Assembly: GCA_039545355.1 (NCBI GenBank)
Contig: BCJJ01000001.1
Location: forward strand, 1,610,570-1,674,569
Direction of reading: 5' to 3'
Source: Trichosporon coremiiforme
Taxonomy: Eukaryota; Basidiomycota; Tremellomycetes; Trichosporonales; Trichosporonaceae
Length of the DNA: 64,000 bases
Shown here: in pieces, positions 23,851 through 35,408 of the stretch
Numbering within the stretch: position 1 is the stretch's first letter
Layout: each line of letters begins with the position of its first letter
Made by a program: the position numbers and the translations under genes
The notes under the pieces: model-generated
Database searches by the model: none
The model's input: the letters and a program-made list of their open reading frames with translations, nothing else
What the model was told of the DNA's origin: nothing

Positions 23851-24439
23851 TGCAATCAGGGCTGCAGCACTTAGCATCATCCTGCCTCTCACCAGCCCAT
23901 CCCTCTTCACGCCTTGTGCCTCAGACACTCCCCGCTCAGAGCTCTGCCAAGCAGTCATCCGAGGAACTCTACTCCCTGTCTATACCAACAGTACTCTCAA
24001 GGTAGGACGACGTCGTCGGTGACGAGCCTAAGGCGGCGCCGGTTGTCTTTCTCACTACCTTATTCCCATTACTCAGCTCGCCTAATCGACCGAACATGCC
24101 CGCAACACATTGTATCGAGATCTCTCTCCACGCCTCCCCACATCGATCCCCTTATGCCTATACCCGCTTGCGCCGCTGCCGCTGTGGCCGGTTCACACTT
24201 AGTGCGCAACGCATGCCTATTACACTTCGACTTTCGACATTTCGCTCGTCCCCCTTTGTCTTCAGTGTCGTGCGACGCCCTACGGCTCGCCGGATCGAAC
24301 CTACAGCCCCATCCCTGTCTCTGTTTCATTAGCTGTTGTGCAACACGTAGCTCAAAATTGACATGCATGCTCATGTTCATGATCGGCGGTGTCAGCCGGC
24401 GTGAACCCAGCTCTCAGCCCCGCTAAGCGGGCCAAGCGC
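23851..24439. other. Intergenic region between convergent bZIP and F-box genes
   Basis: Contains the 3' flanks of both genes. C/T-rich on the plus strand just after the bZIP stop. No gene or repeat recognised. Confidence 0.45.
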
Positions 24440-26636
24440 TCACATGCAGAGCGTGGTGATTTCCTGCGTGATCGTGCCGACCTCCTGTTCGTAGCTCGCA
24501 ATGAGCATGACGCGCTCCGCGTCCATCATGATGCCCTTCGGCTTCTTCCCCTTCGCCTTGAAAGGCCGCTGCACAGCGCGGAACGGCAGCGTCGTGACGA
24601 CCTTGTCGCGCCAAGCTGGCTCGGCCGTGATCGTCGTCGGCTCGTCCCGATCCCAAAGCGCGACCTGGTACTCCCCGTCCTCGGACTGGATCCAGCCCGT
24701 GCCCTTGCTCTCGGCTCTGCGGCGCGCGCGTTCCCGAGCAATAGCGTGCGGGTTGAAGTCCTGGATCACAATGTTCAGGTACTCTGACGGGCCGGCCGAG
24801 TTGATCATCGACACGTAGCGGTAGCCAGAGCATGAGCAGACCTGTTTGTCAGCTTGACTCCAGGGGACAGTAGACGAAGCTTACCAGTTGCCTTGGCGGG
24901 TCCATGAATTTGAGCAGCATGCGCGAGTTCGCCTCGCCCCAGTCCTCCCAGAATATAGTCCTCAGCGCCGCCTTCTCGCTCAGGTCGTTCTCCCATCCCA
25001 CCCGTCTGCGGGCTTCGCCCTCCTCGGCCAGCTGGATCAGGAACTCGCGCAGGATGAAGAAGTCGAAGAACTGCGGGTGGAACTCAGTATGCGGCGCCGT
25101 TGCACTGGCGACCACAAGGTCGCACACGACGACACCCTTTCCCGGGTCCTGCGTGAAGGGTTTTGAGGCGAGGGGCGCCTCTTTCTGCGGCGGGAAGGCC
25201 GGGTCCGGCCGCATGTGGAACGTATACAGCCCCGCGCCGTCTGCCAGCGCCGGAATAAGCAGTTTGGCGACGGGTACGGCGCGCGGGGTCATGTCGTCGA
25301 GCCGGTTGAATGTGAGTGGCTGCTCGACCTTCTGGCCTGGGTTGCGCTGCGCGAAACTGAAGATCTGGATCATGGGCGGTGCCGTCCGAACTGGGCGGAG
25401 AGACTCGACGACGGCGGGCATCGCGATCGCCACCGTCGTGGGCGTCAGCATGACGAAAGAACACTCGCTTGCGCTCCGGCCCAGGTGCACGCGCGCGAGC
25501 ACCTCTCCAGTTTTCCAGTTCCACGCTACCAGCTCTTCCTCCATGTCGATACCGAAGACGGCGAGCAGGTCGTCGGCGGCCTGCTGGAGCATGTTCGCGC
25601 CTTCGCGCGAGACGAGGACCACAAGCGTGTCGCCCAGCACCTGCAGCAGCTGCCGCGGCATGATTGCCGGCACGTCCACGGGTGGGAAGTCGAGCACTGT
25701 CCTCGCTGCCAACGGGTGCGGTTCGAAAGTCGAAAGCGTGAGCAGGTGCAGTTTGTGCGCAGGGGCTGGCTGTCCCGGCCGCTCGGGGCGAGGGTCCAGC
25801 TCGCTGACGACAATAAGGTCTTGCGTCGGGTCCATCGTCAGGTCCGCGATCTGGAAGTCGACCTTGTTCGCTTTCGTCGGTATGATCGGGTCCTCAAGAT
25901 CCGGGTCCGTCACTGAGGGCAGCGGGATGAGTCTCACGACCCGTGGCTGACGTCAGCGCGGTCTACAGTCAGGACCTACTCTGTGGTGCGTCGTCAGACT
26001 CTCGCACACAAGCAGGACACCCTCCTGCAGCTCGTAGACGTTCATGTGCCCCGAGACCTGGAATGTGCGGACCTGGCCAGCGTCGAGTGCGTCCCACCGA
26101 TCCTCCCTAATGCGGAGGAGCTTCGCCTTATCCACTGCGGATAGGTCCGAGAGGTCCACCGTCTCGGCGGGCGTCGCTGGCCAGTCCGCTAACGTCACGC
26201 TGGGAATGGTAGGGCGCAGGCGGCCAGTGTGCGGAGACGTCCGCGCCTTGCTCGTCGCCACACCGTTATCTGTCGGCTTCGCTGGCCGCTGGTGGTTCGG
26301 GCAGTCGACGTAGCCGGCCCGCTCCAGGATGAGGCGGTACTGCACCGCCGGCGACTCGGAGACGGCCTTCAGTGTGCGGCAGGTCTGGGGTCAGCTAGCG
26401 CCGGCCAAGAAACTAGCGGAAAGGCGTACCTGGATAGCGTTCAGGATGCTGCCATTGTCGGCGAGCAGGAGGATACGCTCGAGCACCTCATGAGGCAAGC
26501 CGAGGAGGAAGCAGGGCCCATTAGGCTCCCACTTCGGGCTCGAGGTGCCCCACATCGATATCCGGTCGAGTACGGAGCCGACTGCGCTCGGTTCGTCCTT
26601 GTCGGTCGGCAGGACCATTGTCAAGCGGTCGAACAT
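24440..26636 (-). CDS. F-box protein
   Basis: Exons: 26636-26430, 26384-25980, 25946-24885, 24841-24440 (691 aa). Residues about 42-90 form an F-box: FLLGLPHEVLERILLLADNG, SILNAIQTCRTLKAVSESPAVQYRLILERAGY. F-boxes bind Skp1 and bring substrates to SCF ubiquitin ligases. The rest resembles the repeated beta-strand segments found in many basidiomycete F-box proteins (VYELQEGVLLVCESL, DLIVVSELDPRPE, EEELVAWNWKTGEVL, TGWIQSEDGEYQVALWDRDE), possibly a beta-propeller-like substrate domain. The substrate is unknown. Such genes are abundant and rapidly evolving in these fungi. Shares a 475-bp divergent promoter with the RRM gene. Confidence 0.85.
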
Positions 26637-27111
26637 TGTCGGTTGGGCCGGCAGTCGTGTCTCCAGCGTCTATGCGGAAGCGGAGGAGTCAAGGCAAGAT
26701 AATCGTAAGGTGTACAAGAACGCAAAGGCGCAAGACTGCGATGCTTCTGGGCGCCCCGCCGCTCTGTCCATTAGGTGACGCTACGTCAGCGCCAATGCGC
26801 GCCTGTCCATGACTCCGCTCTCTCACCGAAAAGTACCGCAATCGGCGCCCCAGTCGTCAGGAGACCATTTAAACGGCTATCGTCCCTGACGATTATGGAT
26901 TAGCTGAGTCTAATCCCACGTGGCTTCATTAGCGCACAACCCTAAATTGACCACGGGCAGCTGGCAGCAGGGAGCTTGGCAGGCAGCCTCCACTTGGTCG
27001 CTGTTCAGAAACAGAAACCTCGGTGTCTTCTCTCGATTGCTTTCGTCCTCTTCCTTCCTACCTTCCACATCCGTCCCGACGTCTCCTTCCCGATCTGTGC
27101 AATTGGTCGAG
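26637..27111. promoter_or_regulatory. Divergent promoter of F-box and RRM genes, with CACGTG at 26917-26922
   Basis: 475 bp between two divergent start codons. It contains one perfect CACGTG E-box (26917-26922), which bHLH factors such as Cbf1 bind in other fungi. C/T-rich stretches lie close to the RRM start (27040-27100). The role of the E-box is inference. Confidence 0.45.
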
Positions 27112-27654
27112 ATGGACACCAAGAAGTCGACAGTCTACGTCGCCGGATTCCCCGCCCAGGTCGATGAGAACCAGCTCCTCGAGGCGTTTGTCACGTTCGG
27201 CGACATCCTCGAGATCAGCATCCCCCACGAGCCGCATGAGCGTGAGTAGAGCGAGCGGGTGACCTGGAAGCAGCAACGTAAAGGCATCGATAATAAACGG
27301 AGACCTTCCCGGGTCTTGTAGTGTTCAGCACGCTGACGTTCACAGCGACGAAGCACCGAGGGTATGCGTTCATCACCTTCGCGAACCCGGCGGACGCCCA
27401 GGAGGCCATCGACAACTACGACCTGAACGAGCTCCCGGCATACCGAGGGCAGGGAAAGTTCCTGAAGTGTAGCATCGCCGCACCGAATAAGTACGGTACT
27501 ACGGGGGAGAAGGCTGGTAAGTGACGGCAATCGAAGGAAGACGCGACTGTGTTGCTGACGATTAGTGTGGGAGTCGGAGCAGTGGCTGCAGGAGCATGGA
27601 ACAGGAAGGGGCACGCCGTCGGCCGCAAACGGCGACGCCCCGGCAGAGGCATAG
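27112..27654 (+). CDS. RRM protein resembling the N-terminal RRM of cyclophilin E (CYP33)
   Basis: Exons: 27112-27241, 27346-27516, 27566-27654 (129 aa). A single RNA recognition motif fills most of the protein: RNP2 VYVAGF (8-13) and RNP1 HRGYAFITF. Its best match from memory is the RRM of PPIE/CYP33, including the VDENQLLEAFVTFGDILEISIP start and the EAIDNYDLNEL helix. In PPIE this RRM is fused to a cyclophilin domain and acts in the spliceosome and on nuclear RNA. Here the frame stops soon after (WESEQWLQEHG, then Ala/Gly-rich), so the isomerase domain is absent. Both introns are short and in phase 1. It converges with the BRE4-like gene, stops 140 bp apart. Confidence 0.88.
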
Positions 27655-27794
27655 ACGTATCATCAACATGTATTTTTAGGCTAGTTCCGGAGAGACACAA
27701 GTAATACATCTCATCCTAACAGACCAATACTGAACTACAAAAATCTATACCCTATCAACTAACAGGAAACATCAAGCAATGAATCTCAACAGCC

Positions 27795-30700
27795 TCATGC
27801 AATGCGGCCCAGTCGCGCCCACCTCTCCGCCAGATGCTCAAACCCACCAAGCTTGTGTGTACCAACGAGCTGGAGAACTTCATTGTGCATCTGGTTCAGT
27901 CCATCGACGATCTGGACCAGACATACCAGGGCTGTCGCGAAGATGGCAAACTGCTCGTCGCGGATGGTGTTCCAGTTGATGTAGGGCGAGATGATGTCAA
28001 CGAGGCGATTCTCGGCATCGGACAAGTTGCCTTCATCAGAGCCTCCGCTCTCCTTATCGCCACCACTAACGGTCCGCGAGCTCTGGTTGCTGGAGCTTTC
28101 GTCCTTGAAATGCGCTTCTTGGCCACGCGATTCCTGCGCGACAAGCATTCTCGCGGTCGTCGACTTGCGGTGGTAGATGAGTCGCTCGAAGATTGGAACG
28201 ATCGGAGGGAGTGGGGTTCCGTTTCTCAACGAATGGCGCAGGAGCGCGAAGAGGGAGAAGCAATCGGCGATGAACATGGGCTCCATGATGCCGCCTAGAT
28301 TGGTGAGGAATCGACAGTACCTCTCGTCCATCTTGGCGTACGCTCCTGACAGCACAGCACCGGCTGCAAGGATCATCTTCTGCGTGTGCACCAATTTGAT
28401 GTAATGCGACTTGGGCCAGGGGCCGGTCATGCTCGGCTCAAACTTGGCGCTCGAGATACGGGACTCGATGCCTTGCAGACGCATGAAGATCTTGAAGAAG
28501 TGATGGCGGTAGCGCTCTCTGCGCTGCTTGACCTCGTCCTCTGCGTCCTCATCGCCCCTACCGGTCTCAAATGCCGTGACCTCGAGCGCGTACAACTCAC
28601 CAAGAGACGCAATGTTCTTCGAGATACCTTGGCGCACGAGCACTTTTGCACTGGTGGGTTTCGGAATCAGCGATATAATGAATCCGCCGGCGAATCCGAT
28701 AAGGACCAGTAAAGCTCGACGACCTGCTAAAGATGCGCCAGTGCCTTGGTTTGCAGAGGTGGGAATCTTGTTGTCATCCCACGAGTACCCGACCAGGAAG
28801 GAGATTGTGACGCAGAACATAAGCCAGAAGCCGAGCAGGCTCATGGGACAGCAGGTACGCACGAACAGCCAAGGCGCAAGGATACACGTTGTGGCTGCCA
28901 CAACGCCATAGGGATTGCCGGAAGCGTTGCCAGGTGCACCAATATACCAGGCGACCATCCCCATAACCACACCAAGGACGGTGCCACCCATGCGGGTGAC
29001 AAAGTTCGCAACCTGCTCGCCAGCTGTCACGCCAAGACCGCATTGCGCCATAATGAGTGCCCAAACGCCTCGGTGGATGTAGTAGAAGGAGGCGCTGGAG
29101 TTGCAAACCGAAGGAATCCACAAGGCGATACTAATGAAGGCGTAACGAAGGGCGAAGATACCATTACTCGACGATAAGGTCTTGATGACCTGAACGATGG
29201 CGGCGTTGAAATGCTGAAAGATGTTGACCGGCTTGCGAGCATCCGGATCCTTCGCCCATTTACGGCGGATCTTCTTGTCGCGCTTGACGTTCTTCTTGAA
29301 CTCCTTCTCATCATCGGCGAACACGCCCAGACTGCCGCCTGTGTCGACCGACTGGTGGTTATCCTTTAGAGGATCGTGGACGCTGAAGTCGAAGGCGTCC
29401 TCGCCTGTGTCCTCATCCTTTGCGCTGCTCCAGAGCGTCGAGATGAAGCGCTTCTTGCCTGGGTACTGGAGGACGTTCTTGGGGTGCTTCGCCTCGATGC
29501 CAATGAGAAGTTGTGTCCATTCAACGAGGGTCGTGCAGAACTGCACCAGCGTCGTCGTGAAGACGAACATCTGGAACAGCGGGCGCATGTCGGTCGCAAG
29601 GTGGGGAGCCACCGAAGACTTCAGCTTGCCGTCCTCATCGAAGAGGCCGCGGTATCCTTCCAGAATCTGCAACTGCTTGCTCTGCCTGAAACTGAGTAGG
29701 GCGTCCTCAAGTGCGTGCAGGGCGGCAGAGCGGCTCTCGATGCCCGGGAAGTCCTTGGGAAGCTTTGAGTAACGGTGATAGTTGACCTTGTCGAGCCACT
29801 CGATCTCGCCCAATATTACGATCTCAGCAACCTGGCGTAGCTCTTGCGACAGCGACGCGACCTGGGGCATGAGGTCGTCCAGGGTCAGTCCACCGGCGTT
29901 CCTTCGGGCCTCGATCAGATCGATTTCCTCCTGGACGCGCAAAGCTGCGACGGGGTGCGGGTGTGCCTTCCACTCGGCCCAGTTCTTGTACCGCCCCTCG
30001 ATCATCATGGCGAACGAGCCCATCGCGAACGCTCGCGACCCCAGCTCTCGCCCAGCCTTCAAGATGGATTGCATCTCCTTCGGTCCAATGCGGCCATAGC
30101 TAATCTCGAGTGGCAGCATCCTGCCCTCCGAGATGACAATGGCGCTCGCTGCCGTCGAAGCATCACGCATGGTCGCGATCCTCTTCGAGAGATTTTCCCA
30201 TTCGTCGTGGTCCTGAATCTTCGTGTGAATGACGTCGTTCTGAATTGCCAAGAGGTTGTAGATGTTCCTCAGCTGCTCCCTGCTGTGCAGTTTCAGAACG
30301 TGGTGGCTCAGCGTCTCGGGGAAGATGAGGATCGTCGACACTAGCCCAACCGCCATGTACGCCGCTGCGGGCTTGATGAGAACCGTCTGCTGTTAGCTAA
30401 ATCCACTTTAACAGCTCACAGCAAGCGGGAAATAGTTCTTCGGAATCAGCGGCCCAATCGTCAACATAACTGTGGCTCAGCGGGTCCATTCTTCATGACT
30501 CACTGTCCATGACAATGGTCGCGAACACGACAAGGAAGACCCTGGCCCGTCAGCAGTTCCGACGATCGAATCCACTCACAGCTTCGGCTTAGTCGCACGA
30601 ATCCAGCCCAGACCATAAGCACCGATGAACATGAAGGCACCGTACACCGCTGAGGAGCGCGGATCAAGAAACGCAGCATGGAACGCCTCTCCCTTGACTA

Positions 30701-31442
30701 TGGCGTCAGCGTGGTCTCATATCCCAACATACCAATCTGCGAAATATCCTCATCCTCCTGGTGTCCCGACAGCACACCGCCAAGCTGTTTGCGCAGCAGA
30801 TTGGAGTCGCGCACGCTGGTGGCGGCTGCCATAGCGGCGCACCCCCACGCCCAGCCGAGCAGCATGCCGACGCCGACAGTGCACTGCGCGAGGAAGAAGA
30901 TGGTGGTCGTCATATTCGGCGTAATCATCTGAGAGCACAGGAAGCCGAAGAAGCTTCCTCCCGCGAACACGGCAGCAGCTACCCGTCAGCACAACTCGTT
31001 CTTCCAACCTACTTCTCTTCGCGACCATGATTATCATCATTGCAAGCGCCACGACCATGGAGCGGAACCAGTTCTTCCACGCGCGACTCGTGGTGATAGC
31101 CTCCTGCAGCCAGTCGGGGAGGAGATCCAACAGACGGCCGAACCACGTCCCACGGCGCGCGGGGGGTTTGTTCTCGCCGGCGGGATGCCGCGCGAATCCC
31201 TGCGGCGTCGTGTTCCGTGGCGTCGATGTTGTAGTGCCATTCTGGTCAGAGGGCCCGCCGTTGAGTATTTCGCCAAGTTCATTCGAGATCTGTACTACCT
31301 TCGGGGCCGGGACGGAGCGCGCAGAGTGGAAGGATGTTCGTCCCGAGTCAGGTGTTTCCGGTAGGGCTCGTTGTGTCAAGCCCGCGTTCGCGTTGTTGTT
31401 CGTTTGCGCCGCGCGCGTGTTATCCTCAGCCGTTGAGGGCAT
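27795..31442 (-). CDS. BRE4-like multispanning membrane protein (ArAE/FUSC-type aromatic acid exporter family)
   Basis: Six exons, 1157 aa: 31442-31013, 30978-30733, 30697-30580, 30541-30504, 30469-30420, 30386-27795. After a polar N-terminus of about 115 residues come clustered membrane segments (VALAMMIIM, TAAVFAGGSFFGFL, FLAQCTVGVGMLLGWAWG, LVFLVVFATIVMDIMLTIGP, YMAVGLVSTILIF). A long cytosolic region rich in helices follows, then a second cluster of about six segments (ALRYAFISIALWIPSVC, GTVLGVVMGMVAWYIG, LLGFWLMFCVTISFLVGY, ALLVLIGFAGGFIISLIP), then a long soluble tail. This two-cluster plan is that of fungal proteins with the ER-transporter 6TM N-terminal and DUF2421 domains, such as yeast Bre4. 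Function in these fungi is poorly defined: drug or aromatic-acid efflux or brefeldin A sensitivity. Four of the internal exons are only 38-246 nt. Confidence 0.85.
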
Positions 31443-32032
31443 GATAACAGCTCGTGACGGCGGTGTGACGACGGTGGCGTGCGAGGCGTCTCACTTAACG
31501 GAGGATGATAGCGATAAGCAGGAATGTGAGATCCAGCGGCGAGTTTTCATTGCACTATCCACTTGATCTCTTGTTGTGGACTGCTACTTTCAGCGGGCCC
31601 AGAAAGACGTCGGTCCTCGCGCGTACGGAACTGTAGACGACCAGTGACCGCATGCACCGCCAGGGCCGTAGTCGGCATTCACGCAGGAACTCTGCCCGTC
31701 ACTCCGTCGCTCAGTGAACCGATGTTTCCAAACCTGTCGGGCCTTCCGAACTGTACCCCCTGCTACTGCCGCTGTCATTCGCTCCAGCGAGCGCTTCGCC
31801 CTAGGTTCAAGGGACATGACGTCCTGACCTCGGTCATTGGAATCGAGCCTTCTAGTCGAGCACAAGCAATCCCCGTCCTGACTGCCTCGTCTCCATCACT
31901 TCCACTCTATTCACGTGATCGTTGGCCACGTGGTTGATCAGCGGACAACAGCTGATCTCCACTTACGACCGCCCTCCACTTCTGAGCGAGGAGGAAGGTA
32001 GATGTTGTGACTGCTCAACTCATCCAGACATC
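31443..32032. promoter_or_regulatory. Divergent promoter of BRE4-like and Med27 genes, two CACGTG sites
   Basis: 590 bp between divergent starts. Two perfect CACGTG E-boxes lie 15 bp apart at 31912-31917 and 31927-31932, near the plus-strand gene. No coding potential was recognised in this interval. Confidence 0.5.
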
Positions 32033-33297
32033 ATGGCGGCCGCAACGGGCGCGATGGAGAATTCGACAGCTGAACAGACGCCACAAACGTCGCAGGCAGA
32101 GCGCATTATGCGCCTCCCGCCGCTGCCGAACCCGCTGTCGCAGCGAGGGCCCGCCGCATTCGCGCAGGCCGGCGAGGCGATGAACGCGCTGAATGTGCTG
32201 AGTGCGGGGGCAGCGAATGGAACTGTTGGTGAGACCTCGAGCCTGCACATGGTTACGCTTTGGAACCAGCCTCTGCAGAGAACTCAATGCTGGCGGGCGC
32301 GTTCTTAGAGCTGACAGCAGACTATCCCTACCCGACCAACACATCTTACCCCGTCCCGCCGCTACCGCCCATTCCGGTACCATTGGGCGTGAAGCGATAC
32401 CGTCCGCAGCCGTCAAAGACCATCTTGCCTGATCTTTCGCCGCCGATTCCGCCCTCCTCGCCGCTGTACGGCATTGAGGACGCGGTCGAAGCCGTCGCCG
32501 CGCACAACAAGGCGTACCCCCAATTCGTCGCTCGGTACGAGTTCAAGGGCTCGACGCTGCTTGTCCGCATCGGAGGTGGGGGATGGATTCGTGTCTTCCT
32601 CAGCGGAAGCGATGTTCTCGGTGTCCGGTTCCTGCCATCGAGGAGTACTAGTGTGAGTGTACACTTCCAGATGACCAAGCGTGCCAACAGGAGGAGCGGG
32701 GCGTGTTTTCTCAGTTGTATTATCGTGCTCAAAAGCTGACCCCAGGTGCCCCCCGTCCACGCGCTCCCCCCCTCCGGGCCCAGTGTGCAGATCACAGAGC
32801 TGTTCAACTCTCTGCACATGAACATTCCCCAGATTCTCTTCCGCATCCCCGCACTGTTCAAACTGCTCTACGAGCCGTGCCACTACTGCCACCGCCGCCT
32901 GAGCGAGATCGACGGATACCCGCTGGGTCGCATCGGGTGGCTGTCGTATCCGCCGAAGCCTGCTGCGCATGAGCCTGCTGAGAAGAAGGCAGGCGAGGGC
33001 GAGAAGGAGGAGAGTGAGAAGAAAGACGGCGAGGGTGAGAATAAGGAGGGAGACAAGGAGGGAGAGAAGAAGGAGGGAGAGCAGCCAGAGGCCAATGGGG
33101 AGAAGCAGGACGAGGGAGACGTGCGCATGACGGATGGGGAGAAGAAGGACGACGCTGAAAAGAAGGACGACGCTGAAGGGAAGGACGGAGAAAAGGAGGA
33201 TAACGACAAAAAGGGGAACATGGAGGTAGACGAGGAGAAAGAGGAGGACGGCCGGTGGATCTGCTGGCACCAGTCGTGTCTGGCGCAGGTCCGCTAA
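32033..33297 (+). CDS. MED27: Probable Mediator complex subunit 27, with charged insertion
   Basis: Exons: 32033-32228, 32279-32652, 32746-33297 (373 aa). The middle carries a folded region (ARYEFKGSTLLVRIGGGGWIR, then VQITELFNSLHMNIPQILFRIPALFKLLYEPCHYC). The pattern CxxC (235, 238) followed at the very end by CWHQSC (363-368) resembles the C-terminal zinc-binding module of Med27, which contains paired cysteines and ends in an H-x2-C element. Mediator links transcription factors to RNA polymerase II in the nucleus. About 95 residues of almost pure Lys/Glu/Asp/Gly (about 260-357) separate the two ligand pairs, which is unusual. The first 60 residues are Ala/Pro-rich. Another CxxC-HxxC protein remains possible. 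Ends 43 bp from the convergent ALKBH1-like stop. Confidence 0.6.
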
Positions 33298-33340
33298 TGT
33301 TGTATGAGTATGCATAGTTAGACAAAGTACAGTTTACAAC

Positions 33341-34754
33341 CTATTCCGGCCGCTGGAAGCCGGGGGGGAACACCTGGCGCGCATTGATATTGACGCGGGC
33401 AGTGGAGATCCATTCCTTTGCGGCTCTCATCTGGGCCGAATCACTCTCCTTCGACAAGAAGTGAGAGGGGAGCGTGTCCTCCATGATGCGGGGAACGCCT
33501 GGGGTCAGTTGGCATTTTGCATCGAAGACCTAACTCACCATGATAAGCCTGCCTTCCCTTGCCAGCCATGATGAGGACGTCGCCGGAGCGCAGGATCAGC
33601 GGCCGCGGCGGGTCCGCCCTCGACCCAGTGCCGAGGAGGAAGATGGCGGCGTGTCCGAGTCTGCTGTCAGCTTAATGTGGGCCGGACGTAGCTTACGAGA
33701 CAGAAACAAGGGGACGGCTCGGGTCGAGCTCGCTCCGGTCTACGTGCGCCATGAGCGTGTCGTTCATCTGGTAAAAGTTGACGATACCAGTGTCGGGTTC
33801 TGACATTAGCTGACAAGCACTACCCCGTAGCTCACCATAGTCCTCGTCCCACGAGTGATGGAACGACTCGTCAGGAAAGACGTCAGTCCAGGGCGTATCC
33901 CACACGACCCTGCGACACAGCTGAGCGAGCGGGGACGGGAAAGGGATCGGTTCGTCCGTCGAGAAGTCGTAGCTCTTCGTCGACCACTGGTACACCCACC
34001 CCAGGTTCGCCCAGCGCACCTCCTTCACTAGCTGGCCGACCGTCTTCCACCCGACCTTGAGGGAGGGCACGTCCCCCGTCCATGTCGCGTTGCGCCGCTT
34101 CACCTCGTCGTATCCTATCTGTGACGCAGGAGCCGTCTCTATCAGCTCTCGGCGGGTACGCTGTGTCTCGGCCTCGAGCTTGTCCTTCGCCTCCTGGTCG
34201 AGCTCTAAGTGTCGCGGGGGGACGGGCGTCTCTGGCGCGGAGGCGTAGAGCTCGAAGAGGTTCGGGGGCAGGGCAAAGTGCGTATCGAGGGAAAGCGGGT
34301 TCGGCGGGCGGGTGTACTCGAACAGCGCCGATTCCAGGAGCTCCAGCTGCTGAGTAGAGTCAAGGTATTGCGGGATCAGAACACAGCCTGTTGTTAGCTA
34401 TGATGAGCGGTTACCTAGCTCACCCTCTGCGACGAGGTAGCCTGTCCGCCCGTCAACCAGGCGGAGGCACGGCACGCCGTCCAGGTCCATGACGGGGCGC
34501 TCGCCGCGCTCACCCACAGCGCGCTCTTTGCCCTTCTTCCGCCGCCGCTGAGGAGTCGGTTCGGTATATTCCACACCCCACCAGCCGGCTTGCCAGACGG
34601 GATCGGCGCTTTGATCAGAGGGGCCAGAAAGGTCGAGCACCGCCTTTGTATAATCGGGCAGGCCACGGAGGGCGGGGAGCGCATTCGTCGTGCGGTTCTT
34701 GAAGTGCTTCTCCGCCAGGCGGAAGGCGGGGTACGTGCCCTCGGTGGACACCAT
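33341..34754 (-). CDS. ALKBH1: ALKBH1-like 2-oxoglutarate/Fe(II) dioxygenase (AlkB homologue)
   Basis: Five exons, 421 aa: 34754-34424, 34387-33836, 33799-33697, 33660-33539, 33498-33341. The catalytic core reads VNFYQMNDTLMAHVDRSELD, giving the HxD iron ligands, then PLVSVSLGHAAIFLLGT, SGDVLIMAGKGRQAYHGVPRI with the distal His, and a basic RVNINARQVF near the end that fits the 2-oxoglutarate-binding Arg. The HVDRSELD signature is specific to the ALKBH1 group. In animals this group demethylates tRNA (m1A, 5-methylcytosine) and is partly mitochondrial; the substrate here is unproven. The N-terminal region includes AEKHFKNRTTNALPALRGLPDYTKAVLDLSGP (in part) as a helical lead-in, and a basic RRRKKGKER that could be a nuclear signal. 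Confidence 0.9.
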
Positions 34755-35408
34755 GGGGTTGACAGGTTACAGCGTAGCGAGCGAAAGAAGCTTGACAGCA
34801 GAGTAGAGATGAAGGCGTATGCACACGTATGCACAGTGTGAGTTGGGAGAGCGTGACAGGAAAACAGAGAGGAGGAGAGGAGGGGACTAGTGACGATGGT
34901 TTGTGTGGTTCTGAAATTTCCGACTCGGCGCGGTTACTAAAGTCTCGGCGACCTGCCTTCGGCCTTGTGCGGCGCGTCGACGCGTCCAGAATTACGAAAC
35001 TTTACTGAATGGCATGCATCGGGGTCGTACGGGGTGCAGCGGTGCGTTGGTGCAGCGGTGCGATGCAGCCTCAAGAGAACACACAGGCAGGTTGTGAATA
35101 GCAGCTAGACTGGCCCTAGCGTCCGCACCACCTCAACTTCTCGCAACGAGTCCGGGGCACGGCTCGAGCGCCGACGTCATCCCCGTCGTTCACAATCGAC
35201 CATATCTCCCATCCATCTGCATGCACAAACTTAGAAATTTAGCTGAGACTCAGGCGAGTCAGGAAACGCTGCAGGAATGGCCTGCAGACTGCCCATTCAC
35301 GTCATAAAACAACATAGCTTATTAGCATCGATATTATCTTCTACGAGCTGCGCCAGAAGTTTACGAGCGTCCCCATGTCTGCAATGCAGCGCAGAAACGA
35401 CGAGAAAC
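34755..35408. other. Intergenic region between ALKBH1-like start and TCTP stop
   Basis: Promoter of the ALKBH1-like gene and 3' flank of TCTP, both on the minus strand. A short direct repeat GGTGCAGCGGTGC lies around 35033-35065. No gene recognised. Confidence 0.4.
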
